Shown here one piece after another: positions 22,200 through 33,288 of a stretch of 64,000 nucleotides of DNA. The notes under the pieces are model-generated. The model worked only from the letters and a program-made list of their open reading frames with translations. It was not told the origin of the DNA and searched no databases. The position numbers and the translations under genes were made by a program. The stretch is from Pyxicephalus adspersus (lineage: Eukaryota > Chordata > Amphibia > Anura > Pyxicephalidae), in contig NC_092858.1 in assembly GCF_032062135.1 (NCBI RefSeq), positions 129,120,548 through 129,184,547 on the forward strand, read 5' to 3'. The number at the start of each line of letters is the position of its first letter. The stretch's first letter is position 1.

Positions 22200-22577
22200 G
22201 GGCCTTGTCACACTTAACACTTTGTAGCAGCTACAAAATGGTTGTCATTAAGTCTTTTTATTTTTTGCCAGGAAAAAATGAATTGCAGCTATACAACTGT
22301 GTATGCCCTGGAAATCCAAAGCCATTTGTAACAAAGTTGCTGATCAATTGAATTTTTGCAACATTTGGAGCTAGCTATAGAATTGCTAGCTTCAGCAGAA
22401 ACTCCTGTTATCTAGTGCAGCTGTTGAACATCTGTAAATACCATAAAATGTAACTTCATAGATAAGCATTGTAGTCAGATACAGCAGCAAATCTATAGCT
22501 AGCTACAAATTGTCACACCAGGAGCTTGTCTGTAGCTGCTACAAGTCTTCTGCAATTTGCTAGTGTGACCTGTCCTT
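22200..22577. repeat. MITE-like element with diverged inverted ends
   Basis: The left end GGCCTTGTCACACTTAACAC resembles the reverse complement of the right end, GGACAGGTCACACTAGC. Just inside lie the inverted phrases TTTGTAGCAGCTACAAA and TGTAGCTGCTACAAG. No clean target duplication was found. Confidence 0.5.
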
Positions 22578-25500
22578 TAGTTCCACAAACCAAATTTCTA
22601 TCTACTTGAAGTGAGATTACTGTGAACATTTGATGACAGTGTCTAGTTTCCAACAAAGCTAAAATTAATTTGATCCAAATAAGGTGACTGTCAAAAAGGT
22701 GTTAGACCAGGGCTTTATGAATGCCATAATTGTCTCTGCTACTGATGCATTTAACAACTTGTTGACGGCTACCTCATTTACAGCACACTGAAACTAATGA
22801 TTGTCATGAAGAGGTTAAATCTCTGAGTAGTAGAGGGATTTAATCATCCATGCAGCCCTAGGCTTACTCACAACTACTGAATGATTAAAAATCTCTGGTG
22901 TAATTTAAACCTTAGTGGGAAGAAAAATTAGCTTGTTTATAGTTCAGTAACCTATATTAACTAGATTTCAATGTACGGTAGTCATATTGGTAAAAACAGG
23001 CTTCTACGGCGGATCTGCACTGCTGTTTGCCTTCCCTTAGAGAAAATAACTTTTTTTTATTATTGTGTTAGTGTGAATCTGTGTGTCATGCTCATAAACC
23101 AAGCAGACTAACACCCCCCTCTCACTGTAGCCAATAAACTTGATCCTAGTTCATTTCTTAATCAAGCTTGCAGCAATGTCCAGTCTAAAATCCATAAGTA
23201 GATAATGTTTCCTAATACAGGAACTGTGTTCAGCCAATTATGCATTTACTTGATTATGATGAGTCTGGGAAATGTCTGCATCTGATGTTCTAGTCTAAGA
23301 CCCCTAAAAATATGTCCCTGACAATGTACTGTGTGTACAAAGAAGGGAAGATTTAGAATAAAATGATTTTCCATCTTTTTCAGTTTTAAAAGACAGTGAT
23401 TATCAATCAATGTTCAATCACTTAGAGTACAAGGTGTATGCTAAATTAGCTGCTATTTAAGGTGCACACGGTCAGAACACTAACAATCATTCTAAACTGT
23501 ACCAAGGTCCATAAAATGATCACAAAATCTATCTCCTTTCTATTAGTGATGATTTAATTAGATGATTTCACATTAAAGTACCGGTATATCTAAAACTGGT
23601 GTTTCATTGAAGAGAGTTCCCTTTTCTTCGTGTTCTGTAGACTCAGCAGCAAGTAAACTAAACAAAGTAAGAGGATATCATTCTAATGTGAGAGAAAGTT
23701 CCAAAAATTCTGTCCTGGTAGCAACTCAAAAATGTGAACTTAACTCATACTTTTATTCTCAGTGACACAGGTAATGAGGATCTTTAGATTGAGTAAATCT
23801 CTTTTTTGGGGACACAAACAGCAATAAATACCCAATAGTTATAACCAATCACAGATCTATCCAACCCCATTGCCTTTTACTATATCCTGTTTAAAGCTTC
23901 TGAAAATTTTTGTATGTCTTTTTAAAATTCCATGTCACAACAATTTTTTCAAACACAAGCACAAAGAAGCCATGACTGCACTACAACCTCAATTCAAGTT
24001 TGCACATAACCTTAAAACACTATGTTTATCATATAAACCCCTGCAAAGCAGCATATAAATGATTTTGAGAGTTGAAGAACATATTGCAAATTATTTTATC
24101 GGAACTAATGGAACTGTAAGCATTCCTGAATGTAATAAGTGAATTTAATTACCCACAGAATGATAAGTGATGTTCTAGGCTCATGGAGTTTTGTACAGAA
24201 AGTAAGGTCAATCATGGGACTACACTGTAATACTCTTGAGTCTCCAAAGATGATTTTCCAATGACCAGTCACTTCAAAAAAGAAAGGACCTTGAATAGAC
24301 TACTGTGCATATGGACTGGCAAAAAACAACTTTGATGACAATGTCCAAGACTGTTATATGTAAAAAATTTTAATTGTGTTTTTACTTGTTCACATCAGGT
24401 TGCATATCTAAACCCACATTTCCATAATCTTCATTGGCATTGGCAGTAAATCTGACATTCCCTAAAACAGGATCAACTTGATTTTTTTTTATTTTGATAT
24501 TTAAACAGATACTTTCATAATTTTAATAGTTTTTAGAAAATCTTTTCTTTACAAATACACATTTATTACACTTTTCCATTGTGACAGTTGGTATTGAGAG
24601 CATTGTAGGCTTTTTGCAAGAAAGCCCAGCACTAGCTGCTCACCTTCTAAATGCTTACTGCTCAGTTTACATGTGTTTAATATGGTCTGGTTTTACAATA
24701 TATGTTATAAGACAGACTACCTACAACAAAGAAGTAAGTTGCAATGGTAAACAAAGGAGACAGTAGCTTAGTCCTATGCCTTTTGTCTGCAATATGCAGT
24801 GTTACATATTTAGCACACTAAAAAACAAGTAAGTCCTGATTTTAATAAAGAAAATGTCTTTAGGAACAATATATATTCCCTTATATGTTAGAAACATGAA
24901 GCATGATGCATAGATGGTGTTCTTCATCACAGTCTCCTTGCATTATACTATTAGTAATTCATACAGTCTATTAATTTCCACTGATCATAATAAATGCAAT
25001 CAAATGCATTCTTTCAAATTCTAAAACATGGTTTATAATTAATAACAACCATATTAGCTTGGCTATAAGGATTACATTGGTAGTTTGTTACATAATTAGG
25101 ATGTGTCTAGTTTCATAATGACATTATATATCCTACTAGTGATCCTCAGCATCACCGGATAATGAGTATCCGGTTCTTAGTATGGAAACATGAGTCATCA
25201 TTATCTATCCTTCTTAGGCTGGTTGCAGTGCAACTGATCAATGGAAGTTTCGAGTAATGTGGCTTAACAGGTAGCTCCAGTTCTGTATATTGTAACAATG
25301 ATTGTTTTTTAGTGTTTAGCATCATCTATTTAACAAGCACAAACTTTGGGTCGTTGCAGATAATTGTAAATGTGTTTAACAAGACTTCAATTACCAATGT
25401 GAGTAATCATATACCTTGTTAAACTTCTGTTTTTCCAGTTATACTTGGATTTAACAATGGCCTGTTTTGATAATGAAAAGTCCAGGAGCTAATTTACAAA

Positions 25501-27554
25501 AAAACTAAAAGATGAAGGTTACCCTCCTGCAACAGGTGTTGTGTTTCATTTCAATTTGCTGTTTTGAGTTTGTTAAATTATATTAACATACATGTAAAGT
25601 TTAGCTAAAAGGCCCTTGGTTTCCTGTAGAGCCCTAAATAATGTAATAAAAAAGTTGTATGTTGTAAAATAAAATACTTCTTTTTGCTTGCTTTTTTTGT
25701 TCGTTTTTGCACCTTAATGCTGCAACCTTTTTACAGTCACTTTCTGTCTAAGTGTACGCAAAGCAATTCTCAGGGCGAGTTTCCTTGATGACAATAGTGG
25801 ACCATCCCTATTACAGGTAGGGCCTAAACAAGGATGTTTAAAGGATCGCTAGGTATTATTTCATGAAAGCTGCAGTTTTGACTTTTGAAAAAACACTTGA
25901 CAAATGTGTCTATTAGGTGAATCAGACATAAATATGCAAAAGTTCACATTTAATTTTAGCTTAAAGTATTTTCTTTTTTCAAAACTGATACTCCCAACCC
26001 CAAATCCTAGCCCTCTCACCCCCTCTATACAATCAGTTGTTCCATCTGTCCTCCACAGGTCTGTTCTTATCTCTATCAATGGCAACATTCTTGCTCCCTA
26101 TTTGTGATATTGTCAGTAGAAATTTTGTGCAGGGCTATGCATTCTTGGGCACTAAAAGATTTTATTGGAACATGCTTCTGCACTATGGGTATGGCGCATT
26201 GAAGTCTCTACAACACTAATGGGTGGAATCATGCAGCACCATACTTTATTTTTATCAAGCTGCAAGCCAGGAGTTTGATTGTAATCAAAGTAACTACTTA
26301 CTGTGCTCTGAGTATAAAATATCCATGTGTCACAGTGCACATTTTGGCATCTACTGGAAAAAAATACACATTAACACAATGCAAAAATAAAACAGGTCAA
26401 TGCATGTCAATTCAAATGTGTTAAATGCATAGTAACATGTAATAAGTACATGCTGTAAATCCAGAATCACTGCAAAAACCTTAATCCCCAATATGTGGGC
26501 TGCCCATGCACTAAGCATGTTTTTGGGGACATGCACACCACAATTAATGTCCACATTTCCATTACAGTACATTGTGTAGGTTCATTAAACACTCATTCAA
26601 AAGAAACATGTTAATGTGCGGAGTAGTAACAACATACTATGAAATGGTAGATCTTACTGCACATTATCACAAGGCATAATGTAAATTAGCCTTAAAGAAA
26701 TGTCTACTTTTTCTAAAGCCACTACCCTACCCGACTTACATACAGCATACAACCAGGACCATTGAACTGACACTATTTTCCTAAATGAGTGATATCATTG
26801 GAGCTAAGTTACAGCTTGTGAGGTGCAGAATGGCTCTTTCCATCAGAGATTTCTGGAATCTGTCGGTAGAAACGCAATAGAAAAAAAAAAAATCCCTAAA
26901 AAATGGCACATAGTTTTTTGTTTTATGAAAGCAACTCCTATGCAGTTTTGTATGCAATTACTTGTCTAGAGACCAAACCTAGAGCCTTGGTAGAAACCCA
27001 GGTCTTTTCTTTGTGGAAAGCTAAATTACACACTTTGCATGGAGGATGAGATGTAAGTGTGTGGGGGGGTGTACTTATGCTCCATCTCTGTAGATACATG
27101 CTTGAACCTACTGGGGGTGGAATAAATACATAAAAATATTATTCCTGTCTGCTGTCAGAGAACTATGGTTAATCTGGTAAATGTATGATGACATATCCAG
27201 TATGTGATATAAACTGCACAATATATATATACCGGAGTCCCAAAGGCTATTCATAAGACGGGTAATTAAAATACATTAAATTTTGCAGAGATTTGTGAAT
27301 GGCAAGTTTCCTGGTGGCAGGTTTAACGATTTGATTCCTGAAAATGCATGTCCTTGGAAGTGTGCCTGGTTTTCAATCATAGACATCTGTACCAAAAAAA
27401 CTATTTTTTTCTGCATGGAATTTTCATTTAATGCTACTGTGGTAAGGTGTTGTCTGCTTTTTTAGACAAAATACCGGGTATATGAAATGTGCATTTGTTT
27501 TTGGTCTAGTGAGACAATATCATTGTGGTTGGCTGGAATACAGATCATTCACAT
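22578..27554. other. Unassigned intergenic sequence
   Basis: About 5 kb with no exon that I can support. Minor items: a 7-bp-arm hairpin, CCGGATAATGAGTATCCGG, at 25155-25173; an A-run at 26880; and a stretch at about 26380-26700 rich in ATGCAT/TTAATG phrases that may be an old MITE. The ORFs at 25861-26572 overlap on both strands and are not recognisable. Confidence 0.4.
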
Positions 27555-27654
27555 TTGCTTCTGGAAATAACCTCATGTTTGGTTCATCCAAAACTGTTCA
27601 GCATCAATTGCTTCTGGAAATAACCTCATGTTTGGTTCATCCAAAGCTGTTCAG
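27555..27654. repeat. 53-bp tandem duplication, nearly identical
   Basis: Two units start TTGCTTCTGGAAATAACCTC at 27555 and 27608. They share the whole run to CTGTTCAG with a single mismatch (AAAACTG versus AAAGCTG). The near-identity suggests a recent event or an allelic/assembly artefact. Confidence 0.92.
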
Positions 27655-27671
27655 TTCTTGCACATATATCT

Positions 27672-27975
27672 CTAAAGGCCAGTACACACTTACAAACCAT
27701 TTTCTGATCCAAAGTGAATCTAACGGCAGTTGAGCGGGTTTCAGATCAGTTACTGGATAGATTACATGTGCTGGTACATATCAACTAAAGGGCACCAATT
27801 AAAGTTGTATCATCTCTATCCAATTTCTGATCATTTTCTATCCAAGACAAAAGTCCATTAGGGCAGAACTCAATATACATTTGTGCAGCATTTTTTGGGA
27901 CTCTGAACCCATCACTTAAACTTTGATTGATTAATTAAACACAAAAATGTCCGGTCTGCTAGTGTGAACTAGTCC
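27672..27975. repeat. Possible old DNA transposon
   Basis: The left GGCCAGTACACACTTAC and the right CTAGTGTGAACTAGTCC (inverted) resemble worn inverted termini. The interior has 'TCTGATCATTTTCTATCC', typical of hairpin MITEs. Weak evidence. Confidence 0.35.
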
Positions 27976-28560
27976 AAATATTTCTGTGCTTCCATTTCCA
28001 AGTCTGCCCATCTGCTATTCCCACTACAATATCATCCCATTTTCATGATTTTATTTACTATCATTGAGCAAGCAAAATAAGGGATAACCACAAATCCATG
28101 TCGGAAACACAACTAGTAGCTCTATTGTGTTCAATAGATTAAAAAACATAGCAGGAGATGCAGCAATGGAAATACTCAACTTGGAGGGATTGATATATCA
28201 ATATATATACATACATATATTTCATTATGACATCTTACATTTGAATACTTCCTCTGGTATGTTCTCACTGGTATCCCAGGTCTAGTTATCTTTACAAAGG
28301 GAGTGTCAGGTGTTACCTTTGTCATGACAATGCTGCTTTACAATGAGAGGAGAGCCATGAATGCCAGCAGGATTGTGTCACTTTATAGCTAGTGATCTGC
28401 AATGAGTGCTTCTGCTATACTGGCACCAGATATATATTTTATATGTGCAAACATTTTTCATATATTACACACCATCCATTGAAATATTCACATACACTCA
28501 AATCATTATTAATGAAAATAATTGCCCAACCAAAAAAATACATTAAAACACATTGTGTGG
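27976..28560. other. Unassigned; sequence beyond the likely mid1ip1 poly(A) site
   Basis: No repeat was recognised. A second minus-strand AATAAA at 28050-28055 could serve a longer mid1ip1 3' UTR. Confidence 0.4.
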
Positions 28561-29469
28561 TTTATTAAAATAGAATTCAAAACAAAATAAAAAAGGCTTC
28601 ATTTCACTATTTGTTATTTTGCATATAACATGGAACCATTCCACATTATTCCTTTGAATTTAGAAATGCATCATATAGTTCCAAATTATTAAGAATCGTT
28701 AACAGTCTGTAAGTCATTGGCTGGACAGCCTCAGGTGCCCGCTTGTATTTTTCTATGTTACACCATCAAGACAATGAGAAACACCTGCTCTGGGTGACAC
28801 AAAGGAACATGTAGCCAAGGACACATTGAGAGGTCTCTCATCCCCTGACCCAGCAGAATAAAATACAAGCATGTCTAATACAGTGCAAAAAAGTCTTACA
28901 TATGTACATATTCTTTTTAATTACAAAAGTAGTGCAAAATCATGAAAGGCTGATGCAATCTGTTCTAGAATTTCTTCCACTCCACCCCACCCCTCTGCCC
29001 TTCACACATCATCCAACCCTTGTAGTAGCAAAGCAAAGATCTAAAGAGATGGTATGAATGCTTTAATAATTAACCCCTATGTAGCCTTACTAATAATTAG
29101 CACAAATAATGCAATAATAAAAGGATCATTTCATGCATCATTATGCTAGGATAATAAGAAAGAAAAATGCCTAACTAGGTTCTAAGAACAGGACACTGAA
29201 AGGGTTATCTAGGGCTGTGCTAGATTGATTGTTAGTCACTGCAGCTTAAATATTTATGGAGAGGTGCAGTACAGGAAATAACCTCAGTCATTTCATGGTT
29301 ATGGCCCTGATACTAGTAAAGAAATAAATTAGTTATGTATGATCCCTGACCCCCTCCTTGCATGTCAGTGGTATACACTCTTCTGCAAATAAAACATAAA
29401 AAAAAAGTTAAACAGTAAACCAGACCCATCAAATAAAGAAAATATAGGTAATGCAATAAGCCACTAATG
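28561..29469 (-). other. mid1ip1: Likely mid1ip1 3' UTR
   Basis: Directly downstream of the mid1ip1 stop codon. The first minus-strand AATAAA after the stop is at 28561-28566, giving a 3' UTR of about 0.9 kb. ATTAAA variants at about 28917 and 29063 could end shorter forms. No transposon is recognisable in this 900-base stretch, unlike most of the window, which suggests constraint. On the mRNA strand it holds two copies of TTTGCACT (plus-strand 28882-28889 and 28931-28938). These contain seed matches to miR-19 (TTTGCAC) and miR-130/301 (TTGCACT). A Pumilio-type TGTACATA (28901-28908) lies between them. Confidence 0.5.
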
Positions 29470-29928
29470 TCAATGTCCCCAGTTGCCAAATCCAATTTCT
29501 TCTTTATATCTGTTGGTGAGAATGTTGGCTTTTCTGGTGAGTTTACTGAGCACGGTGTGAAGTCCAGCAAGATGGTAATGGAATTGTTTCTCCAGATCCT
29601 CCTCTCCATCTGCATCCTCCAGCCTGCTGATATCCATAGAAGTCAGTTTGTCCTTTTTCCTATCATCTCCCTGCAAGATGCCCCATTCAATATCATTCCT
29701 GATGGATTTCAGTAAGATATAATAGCCGTGCATGTCTCTCCTTGAGAAGTAGTTGGCAGCATCATTGCTGATTGTGACTTCGTCCTTCACCTCCATTTCT
29801 AGGGGTACGTCTCTGAGCAGGCTGGGCACCATTACAGTTTGGTCCATGTTGTTCACCGCCCCGATGAACCTATTCATGGCATTGAACAAGGAGTGCTTCT
29901 GGTTGTACGTATCAGATATTTGCATCAT
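29470..29928 (-). CDS. mid1ip1: MID1-interacting protein 1 (MIG12, Spot14 family)
   Basis: A complete 152-residue protein with start ATG at 29928 and stop TGA at 29470-29472. In the family, MID1IP1 binds acetyl-CoA carboxylase, promotes its polymerisation and activity, and so stimulates fatty-acid synthesis. It also binds the microtubule-associated ligase MID1 and pairs with THRSP (Spot14). It is cytosolic and cytoskeletal. The family signatures are plain: residues 1-16 [16 protein letters not shown], residues 28-43 [16 protein letters not shown], residues 71-83 [13 protein letters not shown], and the C-terminus [20 protein letters not shown] then FGNWGH. Human MID1IP1 is about 183 residues. 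The frog form is shorter because the Gly/Ser/Pro-rich central linkers are reduced to residues 44-68 and 86-110. The coding exon is single, as in other vertebrates. The start is certain because the MMQ start is conserved. No frameshift or missing key segment. Confidence 0.97.
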   Translation of the reverse strand: MMQISDTYNQKHSLFNAMNRFIGAVNNMDQTVMVPSLLRDVPLEMEVKDEVTISNDAANYFSRRDMHGYYILLKSIRNDIEWGILQGDDRKKDKLTSMDISRLEDADGEEDLEKQFHYHLAGLHTVLSKLTRKANILTNRYKEEIGFGNWGH

Positions 29929-30182
29929 GTTTGCAGTGTGGTCAGATATCTCCGGCTGAGATTACAGCAGGTGAAAGCACAGATATGGCTCCCAGCAGTC
30001 ACAATTCCTGGAGATTAGTGCCCGGTAAACTGCTCATCAGACAAGATCCTCTAATTGGAATGCATGCAGCAAAATAGGAAGTGATTGCAGCTAGTCCCCT
30101 TTATTTCTCATGTAAATGACTTCAGATATGAGTCAGTAGTAGACACTCCTTCTTTTCCCTTCCACATGCACCAAGCAACCGG
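29929..30182 (-). other. mid1ip1: Probable mid1ip1 5' leader with several uORFs
   Basis: Lies between the predicted start of transcription (about 30 bases from the TATA box) and the ATG. If unspliced, the leader is about 250 bases and has at least four upstream ATGs, each with its own stop before the main ATG. One is a 19-codon frame at 30167-30108. The next, of six codons, overlaps its stop as ATGA (30111-30091). A four-codon and a 12-codon frame follow. An acceptor-like TTTCACCTGCTGTAATCTCAG at about 29957-29978 would allow a spliced leader, but no matching strong donor is visible. Confidence 0.5.
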
Positions 30183-30205
30183 CTTCTTTCCAGTCCCCAG
30201 CACGG

Positions 30206-30213
30206 TATATATA
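30206..30213 (-). promoter_or_regulatory. mid1ip1: TATA box of mid1ip1
   Basis: TATATATA in the context GGCTATATATACCG on the coding strand, 278 bases upstream of the ATG. A GC box, GGGCGG, lies at 30329-30334, about 120 bases further upstream. The surrounding sequence to 30480 is free of recognisable repeats. Confidence 0.65.
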
Positions 30214-30501
30214 GCCTGGAAGAAAAGGTGTAGCTGGAAGTGCCTCCCCCTTGCAGTATAGCAGGATAAAGCCGGTTCACATATCTCAATGACCGGGAGT
30301 AACTCAGGCTTTGCCTAACATGGAAACTCCGCCCACTTTCTCCTCTCCTCACATCCACAGCTCCCAGCTGCCCAGTAAGAAGATCACACTGCTGCTTGCT
30401 AAACCCCCCCACTCCTTGCATCATGCAGAGTTACTGGCAGGCACCTCACTAAAACTAACTGGCTGACATAAGTCAGCAAGGAAAATATGTGCCTAAATGT
30501 G

Positions 30502-31379
30502 NNNNNNNNNNNNNNNNNNNNNNNNNNNNNNNNNNNNNNNNNNNNNNNNNNNNNNNNNNNNNNNNNNNNNNNNNNNNNNNNNNNNNNNNNNNNNNNNNNN
30601 NNNNNNNNNNNNNNNNNNNNNNNNNNNNNNNNNNNNNNNNNNNNNNNNNNNNNNNNNNNNNNNNNNNNNNNNNNNNNNNNNNNNNNNNNNNNNNNNNNNN
30701 NNNNNNNNNNNNNNNNNNNNNNNNNNNNNNNNNNNNNNNNNNNNNNNNNNNNNNNNNNNNNNNNNNNNNNNNNNNNNNNNNNNNNNNNNNNNNNNNNNNN
30801 NNNNNNNNNNNNNNNNNNNNNNNNNNNNNNNNNNNNNNNNNNNNNNNNNNNNNNNNNNNNNNNNNNNNNNNNNNNNNNNNNNNNNNNNNNNNNNNNNNNN
30901 NNNNNNNNNNNNNNNNNNNNNNNNNNNNNNNNNNNNNNNNNNNNNNNNNNNNNNNNNNNNNNNNNNNNNNNNNNNNNNNNNNNNNNNNNNNNNNNNNNNN
31001 NNNNNNNNNNNNNNNNNNNNNNNNNNNNNNNNNNNNNNNNNNNNNNNNNNNNNNNNNNNNNNNNNNNNNNNNNNNNNNNNNNNNNNNNNNNNNNNNNNNN
31101 NNNNNNNNNNNNNNNNNNNNNNNNNNNNNNNNNNNNNNNNNNNNNNNNNNNNNNNNNNNNNNNNNNNNNNNNNNNNNNNNNNNNNNNNNNNNNNNNNNNN
31201 NNNNNNNNNNNNNNNNNNNNNNNNNNNNNNNNNNNNNNNNNNNNNNNNNNNNNNNNNNNNNNNNNNNNNNNNNNNNNNNNNNNNNNNNNNNNNNNNNNNN
31301 NNNNNNNNNNNNNNNNNNNNNNNNNNNNNNNNNNNNNNNNNNNNNNNNNNNNNNNNNNNNNNNNNNNNNNNNNNNNNNN
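30502..31379. other. Assembly gap (878 N)
   Basis: A run of N about 290 bases upstream of the mid1ip1 TATA box. The sequence on its right edge is a minisatellite, so the gap may hide more of that array. Long ORFs reported across it consist of X and mean nothing. Confidence 1.
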
Positions 31380-31505
31380 TCTCACTATCTGCTGTGTATT
31401 ATCTATGTACTGCACATATGTGTGGGTTGTTCTTACTATAGACTGTGTATAATCTATGTACTGCACATATATGTGAATGGTGCTCACCATCTGCTGTGTA
31501 TGACT
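31380..31505. repeat. 51-bp minisatellite at a gap edge
   Basis: Units share CTGTGTAT.ATCTATGTACTG then CACATAT and TGTG. TCTATGTACTGCACATAT occurs at 31402 and 31453, and a partial third unit follows. About 2.4 units are visible, with more probably inside the adjacent gap. Confidence 0.8.
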
Positions 31506-31625
31506 AGCCCTCCTGACCCATTACTAAGTATAATTTAACTTCCAGAGAAAGGGCACCAAAGGCAAACATGACAGAAGACGAAAAGCTAATCATTCACTAC
31601 TGCTATTTACAGGGAAGTTATATGT

Positions 31626-31797
31626 NNNNNNNNNNNNNNNNNNNNNNNNNNNNNNNNNNNNNNNNNNNNNNNNNNNNNNNNNNNNNNNNNNNNNNNNNNN
31701 NNNNNNNNNNNNNNNNNNNNNNNNNNNNNNNNNNNNNNNNNNNNNNNNNNNNNNNNNNNNNNNNNNNNNNNNNNNNNNNNNNNNNNNNNNNNNNNNN
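31626..31797. other. Assembly gap (172 N)
   Basis: A run of N whose right side begins in the middle of a hairpin MITE, so the missing bases probably include the rest of that palindromic element. Confidence 1.
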
Positions 31798-31986
31798 GGG
31801 GAGGGGGAGAGCGACGGAGCGGCACCCTGCTGCGCGCTCTCCCCTTCCCTTTCATTAGGATCGGTCGTCGTCCATCGTCCATGGATCCGCCAGGACGGTA
31901 CAGGACGTGTACACACGGCAGATTTTCGCCCGATAATTGGCCGATACCGATTATCGGGCGAGAAAAATTTGCCGTGTGTACGCAGC
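31798..31986. mobile_element. Five-hairpin MITE, gap-truncated copy
   Basis: Contains the GGGGAGAGCG-type hairpin, GTCGTCCATCGTCCATGG, the CGCCCGATAAT / ATTATCGGGCG hairpin and the terminus GTGTGTACGCAGCT followed by TTAA (31987-31990). The order is reversed relative to the 14338 copy, so it lies in the opposite orientation. The remaining two hairpins are lost in the gap. Confidence 0.9.
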
Positions 31987-31990
31987 TTAA

Positions 31991-33142
31991 GATGTCCCAT
32001 CTATACTAACTGAAGTCAAAGGCATTTGTCAGCCAAGCTGTTATCTGCTCCCAGTTGCCTTGATTTTTACTGCAAGGTGTTTGGGAGCATTCACCAGCGG
32101 TTTTGAAAGGCATTTGCTGTTTGCAGTTGATGGTGATTGTGTTCTTCCACATTTGTCTTGTGCTGGTCACAATGCATTTTGACATATCAAACCATTGGAA
32201 ACACTTTTCAATTGCATATACTACTAGAAATATCTTAGAAATAGCACCACAACCACACAGCCGGAAAACTCCGGTATAGAAAGGGATTTCATCAGCTCAT
32301 ATTTGTTTCAAGGATAAGCAAGGCTTTGAGGTAGTTGACATCAGTAAACTGGAATGGGTTTAATTCCAAAAAAGACCATCTGAACGTAGCCTAATGCCCA
32401 TCTTCAAAATAGACTACTGCATTCTATGGCTGAGGCATGCACAGGATTACAGAGCGGATTACTTATAGCAGGCTTTGCCCTTGGATGTCAGCCTCGTGTT
32501 TGATTGCATCTGGGGTCTCCAGGGGCCCATTCAGATCTTGGTGTGTTACGGTACTGCATATAGCTTACCGCACATTTTTTAATACATTACTGTGTGTTAA
32601 GGCAAACCATTCTAATGAAGGTGGTGGCAGCACAACAAAACATCCATAAAACGAACACAACATTTTTTCGAAGCAGTGTATCTCAATGCATGTTACGGAG
32701 GTTACTGTGTTGTAGTGCATAAGTCAACACATGTAACATGCATTGCATCCAGGGCTGCCATCAGAATTTTCTGAGCCCTCTTCCCCTATGTCTTAGCACT
32801 GCAAAAGTCAGAGAAATCTGTTTTGGCCCAAACGTTTAACGATGAAAGTAGAGATGGGCCTTTGAGGATCATTTACCTAAAGCAACCCCAGTACCGATAT
32901 AGTCACTGGCAGGTGAACCCATCATGGTGCAAGGTTAATTAGCAGCTAGCATGCTTCCATATGTAAAAGCCTATTCAGCATATTGGCTTTACATGGTCTC
33001 ACAGGACACGGTTCTAAGACTTGTTTCCCCATTTTTTTTGCAGCTGATCACTTTGTGACTTCTGGTATACATGTATGTGCTTCACCTTTAAATACACATG
33101 GACAACTTGGCCAGGATACTTAGATTAGCAACACTGCTGCTG
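31991..33142. other. Unassigned intergenic sequence
   Basis: No gene was recognised. 32540-32760 has repeated GTTACGG/TGCATT/GTGTTAAG phrases that suggest an old MITE. Confidence 0.4.
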
Positions 33143-33203
33143 ATATTATTCTTAATAAACAGCATTTATATAGTGCCAACATATTACATAGCGCTGTACT
33201 TTG
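33143..33203 (-). mobile_element. L2-type LINE tail fragment
   Basis: AATAAACAGCATTTATATAG followed by TGCCAACATATTACATAGCG and CTGTAC is the reverse complement of the L2/V-SINE tail. Only the last 60 bases are present. Confidence 0.75.
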
Positions 33204-33274
33204 GCTAGCGATTGTTAGAAATACTACAACCCCCCACCATTAATTTGGTGAGATAAACTGCCTAGGAACTGGTT

Positions 33275-33288
33275 GTTACCATGGCAAC
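33275..33288. promoter_or_regulatory. Perfect RFX X-box palindrome
   Basis: GTTACCATGGCAAC fits GTNRCC-N2-RGYAAC at every defined position. This is the full X-box bound by RFX transcription factors, which control ciliary and some immune genes. It lies about 0.9 kb from the CpG island and outside any recognised repeat. Confidence 0.55.

Noticed and set aside
29313..29615. 100-codon minus-strand ORF overlapping mid1ip1
   Set aside because: Out-of-frame overlap with the mid1ip1 3' end; no conserved features.
29467..29959. Plus-strand ORFs antisense to mid1ip1 (29467-29715 and 29753-29959)
   Set aside because: Antisense shadows of a conserved coding exon.
30399..31538. Very long ORFs on both strands around 30.4-31.5 kb
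   Set aside because: They consist almost wholly of N read as X across the assembly gap.
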